Source: Purshia tridentata (lineage: Eukaryota > Streptophyta > Magnoliopsida > Rosales > Rosaceae). Taken from it: DNA of 53,958 nt. Below, piece after piece: positions 34,861-46,778 of the stretch (positions are counted from its first letter, which is position 1; each line of letters opens with the position of its first letter). A program made the position numbers and the translations under genes. Below the pieces are notes generated by a model that was not told the DNA's origin, made no database searches, and saw only the letters and a program-made list of their open reading frames with translations. The stretch is taken from positions 1 through 53,958 of the forward strand of contig QANT01006225.1 of assembly GCA_003254885.1 (NCBI GenBank), given 5' to 3'.

Positions 34861-34963
34861 TAAGACTAATAAGTAATAATTAATGCAGAAGAATGAAGTT
34901 TTTTCTCACTGCAATACCAAACTAAGCCTAAGACTAATAAGTAATAATTAATGCAGAAGAATG
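34861..34963. repeat. 35-bp direct repeat flanking a MITE-end-like sequence
   Basis: A 35-bp segment beginning TAAGACTAATAAGTAATAAT is present at 34861-34895 and again at 34929-34963. The 33 bp between them ends ACCAAACTAAGCC, the same terminal word found at 36836-36849 inside the third hAT-like element. It may be the remains of a transposon insertion or excision with local repair. Confidence 0.65.
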
Positions 34964-35743
34964 GTAGTTAATTACCTTGTTCTTTTTTAACTTTCTCGTT
35001 TTTTTTCTTCTATTTATTAGTATAATTGTATGATTAGTATAATTGAATGATTAAAATCGTTCACTTTTAAATCGGTTTTACTATTCAAAATATAAAAAAC
35101 AAATTTTCTTTTTTTTTGGTTGATTAATCAATGGTGATTACTTGCGTCTTCAACGTGAATATGAAATTTACATTCATATAAAAGAATGTATATAATAATG
35201 TTGGTATTGAGAGAAGCCAAGTAAAGCAAACCGTTAGAGACACCAAAATATTCAAGGCCACCAATTTTTATAGCCTCTATATATTAGAAATTAGAATCTT
35301 ATTTTTATGATTCATTTTGAACCTTTAGAGGACAATGAAATTTTTTTGCCCAATTTATCACTTTTATCACAGTTTCTCTTTTATCTTTACTATTACTAGC
35401 CTTAGCATGTATCAATTGGAATTTTGTTTTTTTTTTTGTTTTATGTTTTACAATCATCGAATAAAATTTAAAAGATAGAAAAAAAAATTTCACCACTATC
35501 TTAAAATGTGAAGATAGTAATAAGAAATTACAAAATAATAAAAAATTAAATACAAAAAATAGAAAAATATATAAAAATATCAATTACCACGTGGGTATCA
35601 AGAGATTAGTATATTCAATACAGCAACAACAATGCGTTTGTGGTATATATGTTTCATATTCAAGGTGAACCATGCTGCTTTATATTAATGATGATGATAA
35701 TAACATGAGCAACCAGCTTCAATCTCCATGCTATCCTTCTCTT

Positions 35744-35757
35744 ATAAATAAATATAT
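35744..35757 (+). promoter_or_regulatory. TATA-like element upstream of the hairpin candidate
   Basis: TATAAATAAATATA lies about 155 bp upstream of the hairpin at 35900. The spacing suits a Pol II transcription unit that contains the hairpin, but the region is AT-rich and a chance match is possible. Confidence 0.35.
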
Positions 35758-35899
35758 AGATCAGGGGTCAAGATTCCAATCCCTTTTCTTCTCAGTAACG
35801 AGAGAATCAAGCATAAGTAGTTTTAAATTATTTTGATCTCTCTCTTTTTCTCCGTATTATTTAAGGAAAAAAAATGTAACGAAATATTAATATTCCTAA

Positions 35900-36045
35900 A
35901 AGCAAATTGGATGCCTGGCTTAGTAGACTTACAAGAGTGAAAGTAGAGAGAGAAAGAAAAACGAGGTAGAAATGGGAGAGAATGCCAAGATTGCAAGCTT
36001 ACAATCAAAACGGATACCAAGCCAGGCATGCAATCTACTTAGTTC
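35900..36045 (+). ncRNA. Candidate microRNA-like hairpin
   Basis: TTGGATGCCTGGCTTAGTA at 35907-35925 pairs with 36016-36034, whose reverse complement is TTGCATGCCTGGCTTGGTA: 17 of 19 positions. Pairing extends imperfectly by about 7 more bases at the base of the stem. The loop is about 90 nt. A TATA-like element lies upstream and no transposon ends were seen around it. It does not match a microRNA family I know. The first nine bases of TGCCTGGCT resemble miR160 but the rest differ. It could also be a decayed foldback element. Confidence 0.35.
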
Positions 36046-36118
36046 TTGGTCTAGCCATTGACTTTGCGGCTGTGGCCAATGACAACATAAATTTTTTGAC
36101 CTTCATCACCATTAACTG

Positions 36119-37235
36119 TAGCCCTGGGCGTCGTTCAGCTTGAGCGGGTTGAGGCCCTCCGCCGAATCGTCAGGTGGGGAGATTGCCAACCCAAATTGTC
36201 TAAAAGCTAAATGGGGTGACTCGGGTGAAGCAACTTTGGGTTGGTGGCTTGGGCTGGGTGGGTCAGTTTGATGTTGACAACGACGATCTTGATAAGTGGT
36301 GGAGAAGAGAGGGACTAAAGATAAGAGGAGGAAGAAGAAGACATGAGGAGATAAATTAAAAAGATGAGAGAAAGAAGAGATGGGTAGGTGGAAGAGGAAG
36401 AAAAGCTGGCAGGCGAGTCGATTGCTGACGGTCGATGANCAGAAAAAATATCCCAACATATTCCACCGTACGTTCTTTATTTTCATTGTTCTTGATATTA
36501 TTAATCATCATATTTTATTGATACCATTAAAATTAAAATATTTCAACAAAAATAATATGCATACTTATTTAATAATTTTGTTTTGTGCACAAAAAATTAT
36601 AAACTAGTAAAATGCCATTTTTTTCTCCAAACAAATAAGTTAAAAACATTTTCAACATTATGTCTATTTTAGTAATTATAAACAGTCACAGCAATTTTGT
36701 ATTACAATTTACCAAATACCTTCATTCTGCACAGCAATTTTGAAAACATAGTTTACCAAACACTTATCTAACTTTACTTCACAGCTGTTTTGTTTCACAG
36801 CTGTTTTACTTCACAGCAATTGTATTTCACAGCACTACCAAACTAAGCCTAAAAGCTAAATGGGGTGACTCGGGTGAAGCAACTTTGGGTTGGTGGCTTG
36901 GGCTGGGTGGGTCAGTTTGATGTTGACAACGACGATCTTGATAAGTGGTGGAGAAGAGAGGGACTAAAGATAAGAGGAGGAAGAAGAAGACATGAGGAGA
37001 TAAATTAAAAAGATGAGAGAAAGAAGAGATGGGTAGGTGGAAGAGGAAGAAAAGCTGGCAGGCGAGTCGATTGCTGACGGTCGATGAAAGCTGTGGACCG
37101 AAATCGACTCGTTAGTGATCCAGTTGGGAGGTTGTGGCTTGCGGATGGCAGTTGGCAACATGCGATGGTTTGTCAGTTCACTAGTGATCAGTGGTCGAGC
37201 AGTGATCGAACTGCTCGGTTTCATGCCCACCCCTG
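36119..37235. mobile_element. hAT-like non-autonomous element with an internal assembly join
   Basis: The left end is TAGCCCTGGGCGTCG and the right end in reverse is CAGGGGTGGGCATGA. Flanks are ATTAACTG (36111-36118) and ATTAAAAG (37236-37243), matching at 6 of 8 positions, the hAT target-duplication size. Inside are two copies of a 239-bp segment (36200-36438 and 36849-37087) on either side of an N (36439) and a second, MITE-like sequence. GC-rich words near the right end (CGAGCAGTTCGATCAC) resemble known hAT-MITE subterminal repeats in style only. No transposase frame. Confidence 0.72.
36440..36848. mobile_element. MITE-like sequence nested in the hAT-like element (left end missing at the N)
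   Basis: AT-rich, with repeated CACAGC(A/T)(A/G)TTTT words, ending CACAGCACTACCAAACTAAGC. In reverse this begins GCTTAGTTTGGTAGTGCTGTG, a form shared by many plant MITEs. The matching left end is absent because the sequence begins directly after the N at 36439. Confidence 0.5.
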
Positions 37236-37243
37236 ATTAAAAG

Positions 37244-40200
37244 ACCAAGCAATTCTTATAGGTCTAATTCAAGGTTGAATAAGAAACTCTAATTTAAGTG
37301 GCTCATTATTATATTTAATTCAATCTGAATAATTCAATTATTAATTAAGATTCAATTGACCCTACATTACCTTATGATATTTCATAATAACCAAAGTAGT
37401 TGAGTTGGGTGACTTGGATCCCACTGATCCGTTATCAATATTTTGGGTTCAAGATGAAGTATTAATTCCAAAAGTTTGCAACCCAAATATGGACCCAATA
37501 GAAAACCCGATCTGCTCCCAATAATACCCTTTTTTTTTTTTTGCCATTACTCCAAATCATACCCTCAATTACTCAAGTATTAAAAATGTTGGCCAGATGT
37601 TGCATGCTACATGTTGTTTTTCTGTAGAGTGTAAAAAAAAGGTTATAAGAATAGAACATGATATGGATCTCCTCCTAACAAAACCTTAACTTTTCATACA
37701 TAATTTGTTTGAAATGATTTAAATTAAAATATTAAATAATTTTTTTAAAGTAATAATATTAATATATAATTAAAAAGTGTAACTTGATATCAAATCTACA
37801 CCGTTGGGTTTGAATTCCTGTGGTGTGTCTGAAACAAAATTAAACATGATTATTGATGTAGTACTTGAACCATTGAATCAAGTGATCGACAGGTGGGTTG
37901 ATGTACATTCTTTGGTATATATATGTGGAAGTGTTGAAACTAAATTAAGGAATATCTGTTTTGCGTGTCTCTTTCAAAAAGACTCAAAATGCTTATTCTT
38001 CCATGAGAAAGTGTTTCTCAATTTATTTTTTTTGCTATTTGTACACGTTTCTTTGATGGTCTAATGCTCATATTTCAAGCATAAAATTTGAGAATAAAAA
38101 ATAATCAAAACAGCTTGACAGGTAGAGAATTTGTATTGGCTTTGTCCTTGAGAATTAAAGGGGCAAAAGAAAATAAGGAATGGTTATTATGAGTGGTGCT
38201 GTTGGTTGAGAAGAAGTCAACTTTGCACCATTACTCAGACTAGGGGTGAAGGGGCTTGCTTAGGGTTGAGATATGATGGTGGCAATGGGGGTTAATTGTG
38301 GGTGAAGAAACTAATTTACACAATTAATGGCGAGATCTAGAAGTTGTCACATGCACGTATAGAATGTAAGCTAGAACTAAAATTTTGTTAATGAGTTAAC
38401 TTAACAGTGTTAAAAGCCTGTTAAATAAATGATCATGTGTCAATATTAAGTAAGGAACACTAAGGGAAAAAGGCTGCTCCCCAATTTGTTGCTTCCCTAT
38501 CCATTTCAATCTTTTGATGTTGACTTTCTTTATTTTTTTTTTGTTTTGTTAAAATTCAATGTATATACACCAAGTAGATAGACAATATGCATTAAGCAAC
38601 TCCATTTTAATAATGGGTTAAATTAAGGAAAAGCATAATGGATGGTTAAGTAACCTCAGCACTACACAATTTATTTTATATGGAATGGGGTCTACTACCT
38701 AATTTTGGTAATGAAGGAAAAACCTAATCCTTCAAAATTCTCAGTTTCATTATAGAATGGTTTCCTCTTTCCCTTAATTGACTTCTTGGTAGGTCCTTCT
38801 CATGAGAGAGAGAGAGAGAGAGATTGGGAAATTTTCAAATATTCTCACAAGTCACTCCCTTCTTATTCCATCACGTTCAGCATGGAGGTAGATCTCCAAA
38901 AAGAACCAACCCATTATGATGTATTTTTTTCTTTATTTGGTCCCACACAATTATGGAACACCTAAACTTAATTACCCATTAATAAAATAAGGACCATAAC
39001 ACCCCAAAAAAGAAGGGAATCTCTCTTGAGGTAGATTTATTTCCAAAAACAAAAGCCAATGGGATGACCCAGTGTTAATTTTTCTGCCTTTTCTGGTTTC
39101 CTTGTTCTGCATATAAATAAAGCATATGGGAAGGGATGGACCAAAGGGTGAGTGACTGAGTGTGGATGGCCTTTGGCCTTTGCCTTTTGTCCCTTTCTTT
39201 GAAAATAAACCAAAATAACATAAAAAGAGATGGGTACACGTGTGTAGATGAGAGAGCTTAAAAAGGCCACCCACCCTTACAATACAGGCAGGATATGTCA
39301 GAACAACATGCCCTACACACAAGTGGTCTACTAGGGTTCTGGAAGGCCCAACCGCCCTAACTTAGCCTGGGCCATACCTGTTCTCTGGTGGGTCCCACAC
39401 CAAGGGTATAATTGGCAACCCAAATATATCTACTTGGACAAAGATATTAAATTAATAGTCTCAGAATCTCAGTCACCAGTCATCACCAATAAATATTTAG
39501 GGCTCAATGATAAACGTCTACAGAAAAGATAAAAGTTCCTGATATCTAGAAAATGGACATGAGCCACGTGTAAGATACTGACAAAGAAGAGAGGCGCGCC
39601 ATTTTCAACAACCAACTTTTGTCAAAAGAGAAGTGGTGGTATTAACTATTTGACAAAATCAGAATTTCAATGAGTGGGGGGTGGGGGACTCTGGCCCACA
39701 CTACTCCCCCTTGTATGAAACCAAAGTCCCAAAATGGAGCATGTACAATTTGAACTTTCTTAGGCTCCTATTTAGCCACCTCACATCGCATGTTAACACA
39801 ATTATCTAGTCTCACTTTTTATCTCCCCAGATCGTCAAAGCTACAAAAGCAGAATACCTCATCAACATCATCATCTTCTCTCCTGTCCTTTTTTGCATTT
39901 ACATGTAGACAAACAATATAGGAATAAAGATAAAAGTGAGCCACATAAATGAAGGCAACAATCTCATCAATTCCGCTCTTGCCTCCTCATCTCTCAATAT
40001 CAGATTCACATACACCAGGCTAAGGCAATAAGACAAGTAGTGACAGTTCAAATAAAAAAATTTAGAGAAGGGTTACCATTTATATGTTCTAAGACATATA
40101 CACATACACCCTCCTCATTGCATTGCATTGCATATATGGGTCAAAAGACACTGTTTCACTGCTCTTTCTGGAAATTTAAACCCCCCAAAATGAAAGGAAA

Positions 40201-40682
40201 AAGAAATCCTCCGTTACAGCCCCAAATGAAGGAAAGGTTAGCTGGGCCTTGCTTTTCCTCTTTCATCCTTATGGCCATTCTTCCACAAAAAATCCCAACT
40301 CTTTTTCCCTGCATTGCCAAACCTATCCTCATCAAACCAATCAATTTTAATTAGACTTCACCATCGACCCTGTCAGATTATAAACACGAAGTGTACATAG
40401 ATGAATAAACATTTCATTGGGACAATTCCCCCACTTGCTGAACTTCATTCCAAAATTGTGGGTTCAATTCCACTTGGCCTATCTGCTGTGTGCTTTTTCA
40501 CATACTTGCATCTTGCATTTCTTCTCGGGCTGCCAGAGGGCATATTAATTATCATTCCCTTGGGCAAGGATCAGCCATTCCCTTCATAAGTTTACAATCC
40601 CCACCAAAAGTAATTTCTTCTTTTTCCAGTCTTTCATTTGTCAATGTGGGGAGGTTGCAATGTAACACCAAGGGACATCATT
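37244..40682. other. Intergenic; right part probably the TIC 3' UTR
   Basis: No gene recognised. A GA microsatellite lies at 38803-38822. The segment from about 40380 to 40682 directly follows the TIC stop on the minus strand and is the likely 3' UTR. The open frame at 37804-38064 (86 codons) has no known domain. Confidence 0.5.
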
Positions 40683-43600
40683 CTAATCACCGGCAGGTTG
40701 CTTCTTCTGTTCTGCCGGTTTCACCTGGACCACAGTGGGAATAGTATGAACATAAGGGAAGCCCGCAGGTACAAGCTGATGTGTCCCAGAGGACTGTGCA
40801 GCAAACTGAGCATGGATAAGAGTCTGTGAGGACAAGCCACTACCTTTCATGTTAGCAGCTGCAGCAGCCACTGCCTTTGCAGGATCAGTGGTGCTAGTAT
40901 TAGCATGCGTAACAGGACACAGTGAAAGCATCCCACTCGAAGATGTCCCAGATGAGCCCTGTGGCTGCTGTAGCTCAGGGCGGCGTCTTGGAAGATGATA
41001 ATACCCACTCGAAGGAGATGCAGTAGAGGTGGCACTATTGGAATGTGCAACTTGGGGTTGCATGTAGGAATTAGAGTAGAACAACTGCGCTTGCTGTATT
41101 GATTGCTTGGACAACTGCTGCTGTTGCTGTTGATGTTGCTGATGTTGCTGATGTTGTTGATGCTGCTGATTCTGCTGATGATGCTGTTGCTGCTGGTGTT
41201 GTTGCAATTGTGGCTTAGTTCCAGTGCTTGAAGAGGTAATATGAGTGTTGCCTAAGATCGAAGGGACATTCCTCCCACCAACAGGAGATGACTTCTGGGT
41301 GGGCACTGATGGTGAGTTCTTGGCCTGCTGAGATGACAAAGAAGCAGCTTGGCCAGCTTTATTTCCTGTGGTATTTGTAGTTGTCCTTGGGCTTCCCCCA
41401 GCACTCTTAGACATGGATGAAGGTGTGGTTGTGGGTGAACCAACCATGATTGGAGGAGATGGAGACTGATGGCTACTAGCAGGTTGTATCCCTTGAGATT
41501 GGGTTGAGGATTTTGGATTGGCTGCAAAAGAAATCTGTGTGTGGCTTTGCTGTGTACGCCCATGCTTTTGAGGAAGGTTTTTAAGGGATGATGAGGTTGA
41601 CGAGGCTAGAGACGATGAAGAAACTTGGGAAGTGGTTGTCCTTGCAGAATTCTTCCACTGAGGAGATTGAGCAGGACTGCTGCTGCTGTGGACTAGGTTT
41701 TGGGGAAATGAAGATAAAGCATTAGGAAACTTCGCAGCCATAGAGGAGGTTGAAGGAAGGTGATCAGAGAAGACGCTGCCATTACTTGTTGCTGGTGTCT
41801 TGCTTCGAGCTGCAGCAGAAAATTGCTGTTTCTGAAGTTGAATCAGCTGCTGCTGCTGCTGCTGTTGTTGCTGGTGATTCCTTAATTGCTGCAGTTGCTG
41901 CTGTGGTGTGGGAGCATTTACAGTGCTAGGAGCAGCTGGCATAACAGAACTGGAAGCCCGGACAGGGGCAGAGCTAAGGTTAAGAGATCGTGCTGAGCTA
42001 TCAATGACATTATTGCCCGGCATTGTAGATGTATCAGTCAAATCTGGCCTAGAGAAAGCAATGGAGTGCCCGACAGTTGAGGAAGCCTTCCCTGCCATTG
42101 CCTTTCTTTCCTCCTCCACATTAGAAGAATCACCTCCCGTTTTCCCTTCTTCCGGAACACGATAATTCTTCTTCTGTTGTGCTGCTTGGGCAGCCGCAGC
42201 AACAGCTATAAACGGATGATAGCCTTGCTTAGTAAAATCTGGAAAGTTCTGGAGAATTGCATGATTCTGTGCAATGGATGAAATGTCTAGGCCAGTAGCA
42301 GAGGAAGCACCATTTAGAGAAGCAAAAGACATTGCAAAAGCCTGTGATGCTTCAACCCCAGCCTTTGAGCCCTGCTGCTGTTGCTGCTGCTGCTTTTTTT
42401 CACTGCCACTTGCACCAGTTGTGCCATTGGCACTACCAATTGAAGGAGCTGTCATTACAGCAAAGTTTGGTGGGTGCATTGGCATTGCAAAATTCGGACC
42501 ATAAATACTCATGTTCGCACGAGAGACTCGACTGTCAGCAGTTGATGGGCTATCTTCACCACCCATCTCAGGTTCGAGTTGACGACCTTGGTGAGGGGCA
42601 TGCGGGTTCTGCTGCTGTTGTCGCTGATGCTGGAGCTGTAGTGTCTGTGAAGATTGGTTTTTTGAGGCAGGAAAGCCTTGCAAGCTTCCACTGCCACCAT
42701 TAACACCACCAGCATGTGGCCTTTGCTGCTGATTTTGCAAATGTTTCTGGGATGATGAAGAACCACTGGAAAGGCTAGGGTTTTGATGACCTTGTTGACT
42801 TTGCTGAGACTGAGATGCGGGTTGCTGCTGCTGCTGAAGGTGAGAGGGATGGAGCATTTGAGAAGGATAGAAAGACCCATTAAAATAAGGCATTTGAGCA
42901 TGGGGTCCTCTATAAGCTGGCGGTGCACCAACATGAGTCGGCATTGGGAATGGATATGCACTGTTCTGCAAAATTGCCAAATACTGAGGTTCGTTGCCAG
43001 GCATATTAGGGTAATTGAAGCTCATAGCTGGAGTTGCACCAGCGGTTACAGCAGCACTCATTGATGCAGAGTTAGATGCACTTGACGATGCTGCACTACC
43101 AGCATTAGAAGATTTTACAGAACCAGGGCGGACAGAAGCAGCAGCAGCAGCCTGTTGCTGGCTTAAAGGGAAGATGAAAGCAGGGCCATGCTGAAATACA
43201 ACAAAGGACAGTGCATTAATATTCTAATCCTCCTCAACAATACAATTAAACAGACAAAAGTAACATACCAGTATATTACTAGGTGCTCCCTGAGGTAGAG
43301 CTTGTTGGAGCACGATTTGCTTTCTCTGTGCAGCATCAACAAGGTTGACTGCTTGTGGAACTTTTTCCTTCCCAGATTGCCCAGGAAACATAGCAAGCCC
43401 CTGCCCCTTGTCCTGTGCAGAATTCACAACCCTCCCAGGAATATTCCCATGCAATTCGGAGGGTAATACATTGGGGTTGCAGTGCTTGGGTCCCCCATAA
43501 AGAGATCCACCACCAGCTGCTACTGGCCAGAAAGGATTCATCCTTGCAATTTGCTGGTGATAGTATATATTCCTTGCAATGTAGCAATGGGTTGCACACC

Positions 43601-46600
43601 TCTTTGGCCGAGGTTGATTAAAAAGCAAATGTGGTGGCTGCACAAGGTCAAAAGTTAAAAATAGAAATACCACACAGCTTGAAAGAGTTTCAAGAAGAAA
43701 TGAGAAGTATAAAAAAAAACATGTGAAATTGACATACTTGTATAGCTGTTGAAGAAACGGTGCTCCCATCCATGGATACAACTCCTTGTAAAGGTGCCAT
43801 ATATCTGCTGATGAGAACACAGTCATTTCCCCAAAGAAGTTTATCCAAAAAAACCAGTGACATACGCTAATAAGCCAACAAAGAGCAAACAACACAAAAC
43901 AAAATAACCCGATCGTACCCCATAGAAGAAAGCCCGCCCGGCCAGCTAGCCACAGACATTGGCAAAGGTACAGAGCTCGAATTGACTGAAGAAGAAGAAG
44001 AAGAAGAAGAAGACAAAATCATTGAATAACCCAAATGGGTCAGTCAAAGCTCCAAAAACCCAAAAAGAGGAAAGAGAAGAAAGAAATGAATGCACAAATT
44101 AAATTACCAGTTTTCTCAGTGCTTTGCTGCTGCTGCTGCTTAGTAACATGCTGGAGCAGCTTGTTTCCACTAAAACTAGCATTCCCACTATCTCTATCAG
44201 ACTTCTCCAAATCAAGCTGGAGATCAATATTCCTTTCTTTACCAACAACCCCAACAATAGGCTTCTTGAACTCAGCTTCTTCCACTACTAGTGCTTTGCA
44301 CTTCTCAGTTTCCACATTTGCAGGCTCTTCCTTGCCAATTTTCAGAGCTTTGCCTTCTTCTCTAGACATAGGCTTTATTTCCTGCAGACAAACAGTGACC
44401 CATTATTTATTTATTAAATTTCATTCACATCACCAAACCCAACAGGAAACGCAATGCAGCAAGTGGCAGAGGCGGTGGCCCACTCACCGTTTCTGCACCT
44501 ATGACCGTAGGCTTAGGATCTACCGAGCCAAAATCAACCTCACAATCCCTTTCTGGAGAAGATCTCAAAGGAGGAGGAGCCTATACACATCAACCCCAAA
44601 AAAAAGTCCAAGATTGAATTATATCCTTCAAAAAGAGAAAATGAAAATAGAAGATAAAACAACAAGATCTCCACCATCAGATCTATCTGAAACTTTTCTT
44701 CTCGCTGATTCTCAATCCCAGACATGGTCGAATTTCTGAGTAAAACCAAGAGAAACAAAAATTAGAAAAAAGAAAAAGAAAATTCAGAACCCAATATTTT
44801 TCTTTTTCCCAAAAAAGAATCAATCTTTGATGCTCACGCTTTAGTCACTGTCATCTCTTCACGATTATCATCCAATCTGAGCCCAGAGGATTCCTTCTTG
44901 GGCGATTGAGGTTCTTCTTTTCTCGCTTTAACATTTTGACTCTCCGATTCATCATTAGCAGGCTTTGAATCTGAGACGGAGTTGTTACTCTCAGGCTTAA
45001 CTGACTGCGGCCGGGCATCCGACGAGGCCGGAACACCGTGAGAGTTGGCCAAATCGTACGAAAACCCACCATTTTCAGCTGCAGATCCTTGGTTTTTCTC
45101 CAAATTCGGAGATGAACTCTCGATTTTTGCAGGCTGATCAGTCACCATCTTAATGGGACTGTTCTGAACGGTGAAAATTGACGGGTTCTCGTCGTCATAC
45201 TTCACGGGTCGCGGTCTTTTCCTCTTGGGTGCTGTAGAATCGAATCAAAGACAGAAACTTTCCATCAGTCAGCCGTAAAAAACAAGACCCCAGCTCTGTT
45301 TGCTTACCGAGAAACCAAGCTTTCAATTCCTTTCCGCAGTCTCTCAGTAACCAAACAGAGCATTGGAGGGGCGAGCAAGAAAGGGATTTAAGACCCAGCT
45401 CCAAGAGCTTATGTACCCACCAACAGCGGACATAGAAGTGACAGAGGAGCTGGAATTCTGAGGAAAAGCCGATGACGTCAACTGAGTTGGCGCACACGGC
45501 GAGTTTGAGATCGGCGACGAAACTCTGGATTTGGCATCGCTGGCTCCTCTGGATTCAAACTTAATTGAATCGGTGGTGCAGATAAATTCTTGCTTGGACG
45601 GACCATGTGGTTGGGTGGAGCCTATAATTTCTTGCTTGGACGGACCCTGTGGTTGCCTCATCATCTTGTACAACACCTCGGCGATCTCTATTTCGTCGGT
45701 GGTGGCTATAATTTCTTCCTGAGCTGAAGACGATGATTTCGTCGCTGTCGATGACATCTTCGGCGGCCGAAGTTTGGGTCCGTTGGGCTTCTACAACAGC
45801 GGAGAAAATCGTCACTAAATGTCAATGGAATGAAAAATACAAACCAGAGAAATAGAATTGAAGGAAATTCAAGAGCACCCACCAGCTTCTTTCGAACCGA
45901 AGCGTGGGAAGAAGAAGAAGGCGAGGTCGGAGCTGGAGCTGGCATCGCTGATATGCCAGGTCGAACCGGTGACGTCGTAGCTTGGCGGTGAATTTGGTCT
46001 CCCACAACCCCACAACTCGAAGGCCATTCATGAGACCTCTTCGTAGAAGCTGTAAAAATCAAAATAAAACAAACATATCAGAATCCCAGCCGCTCTACCT
46101 GACCGTGATTTTTCTATAATCACTTCTCAGCCGCTCTACCTGACCGTGCTTTTCGTGGTACGGATACGCATATCATTTCGTTGGTGACCTTCAACGCCGG
46201 TAGAGCTCTGAAATGCTTATTATTCACCGGAGGGAAGCTCTTGCGGTGAGTCAACAACGCAGAAGATGACATGGAAACCGATGATGGGTTCGGCGGAAGC
46301 ATCCGAATCGAGCCTCCACCGCCACCGCTTCCACCTCCGTCATCATCTTCATCTTCGTCTTCATCGTTCACACTCTCCTCCGAACTATCTTCGCCATCTT
46401 CTCTAATACTTCCGTGCATCAATCTCTCGCCGCCTCTCCGCCTCTTGCTCCGGCTCAAACGATCCCGGTCTCGGTCGCGGTCTCTCTCCCGTTCTCGATC
46501 CCGATCTCGATCTCGATCTCGATCCTTCTTCCCGCTCCCTCGATCTCTCAGCCTCGAGGTCTCCTGTAACTCCACCGGCCCATCGTCCTCTGCAAACAAC

Positions 46601-46778
46601 CAAACAAAAAAACCATAAGAAACAATGAAAAATCAAAAACTGGAGATTGGCAAGAGTGCTTAGATCTGGTGAGAGTCGGACCTGGGGAGTCTCTGAGACT
46701 GCTGCTTCTGTGTCTTCGTCTTGGCAAGCCATTTGTGGCCGCCATAGTTGCTCTCCTCGTGTCCCTATTCCTATCCAT
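40683..46778 (-). CDS. TIC: TIME FOR COFFEE (TIC) nuclear clock regulator, complete, twelve exons
   Basis: Exons in transcript order: 46682-46778, 46140-46589, 45883-46049, 45421-45790, 44838-45231, 44675-44735, 44488-44580, 44108-44381, 43919-43985, 43738-43804, 43269-43637, 40683-43190, joined in frame to 1,638 residues. Family blocks appear in order: MDRNRDTRRA at the start, an Asp-Arg/Glu-Arg run (55-74), SKRRRGG, HRKSFPP, VPRKARSAS, RPPK, FQIDLMAPPP (508-517), QPRPKRCATHCYIARNI (688-704), MNPFWP (713-718), and HGPAFIFPL at the start of the long last exon. That exon holds three Gln-rich tracts and ends KPAEQKKQPAGD. TIC is a plant-specific nuclear protein without enzyme motifs. In Arabidopsis it sets clock amplitude and period and affects jasmonate and metabolic signalling. 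The start is chosen by homology and gives a conserved first exon. Intron 2 has a duplicated donor, and exon 4 holds a duplicated peptide. Confidence 0.95.
41089..41212 (-). repeat. Gln/His-rich tract in the TIC last exon (CAG/CAT repeat)
   Basis: The minus strand encodes a run of Gln and His built from CAG, CAA and CAT codons, about 40 residues long, including several QHQ periods. It is the largest of three Gln-rich tracts. The mixed codons suggest partial interruption of an older trinucleotide repeat. Such tracts in nuclear regulators can vary in length between alleles. Confidence 0.85.
45582..45662 (-). repeat. Tandem peptide duplication in TIC exon 4
   Basis: The frame reads QPQGPSKQEII followed by QPHGPSKQEFI, a tandem duplication of about 42 bp with a few substitutions (TTCTTGCTTGGACGGACC occurs twice on the plus strand). 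It keeps frame. I cannot tell whether it is specific to this species. Confidence 0.8.
46087..46148 (-). repeat. 21-bp direct repeat covering the TIC intron 2 splice donor
   Basis: The same 21-bp sequence is present at 46087-46107 and 46128-46148. Each copy reads CACGGTCAG|GTAGAGCGG on the minus strand, so two identical splice donors lie 41 nt apart. The donor giving a conserved reading (ARSAS) is the 46139 one. Using the other would add 41 nt and shift frame. Confidence 0.85.

Larger units (their letters stand above)
31931..35740. other. Intergenic; microsatellites, homopolymer run and a short duplication
   Basis: No gene recognised. A TC microsatellite lies at about 31945-31965 and a GAGT repeat at about 34542-34568. 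The block 34140-34760 is richer in G+C than its surroundings and holds short CG-containing promoter-like sequence, but no downstream gene is visible. Confidence 0.5.

Noticed and set aside
35907..35930. Similarity of TGCCTGGCT to miR160
   Set aside because: Only the first nine bases agree. The 3' part differs, so it is not a MIR160 gene.
37804..38064. 86-codon open frame
   Set aside because: No domain, AT-rich composition, no promoter or splice context.
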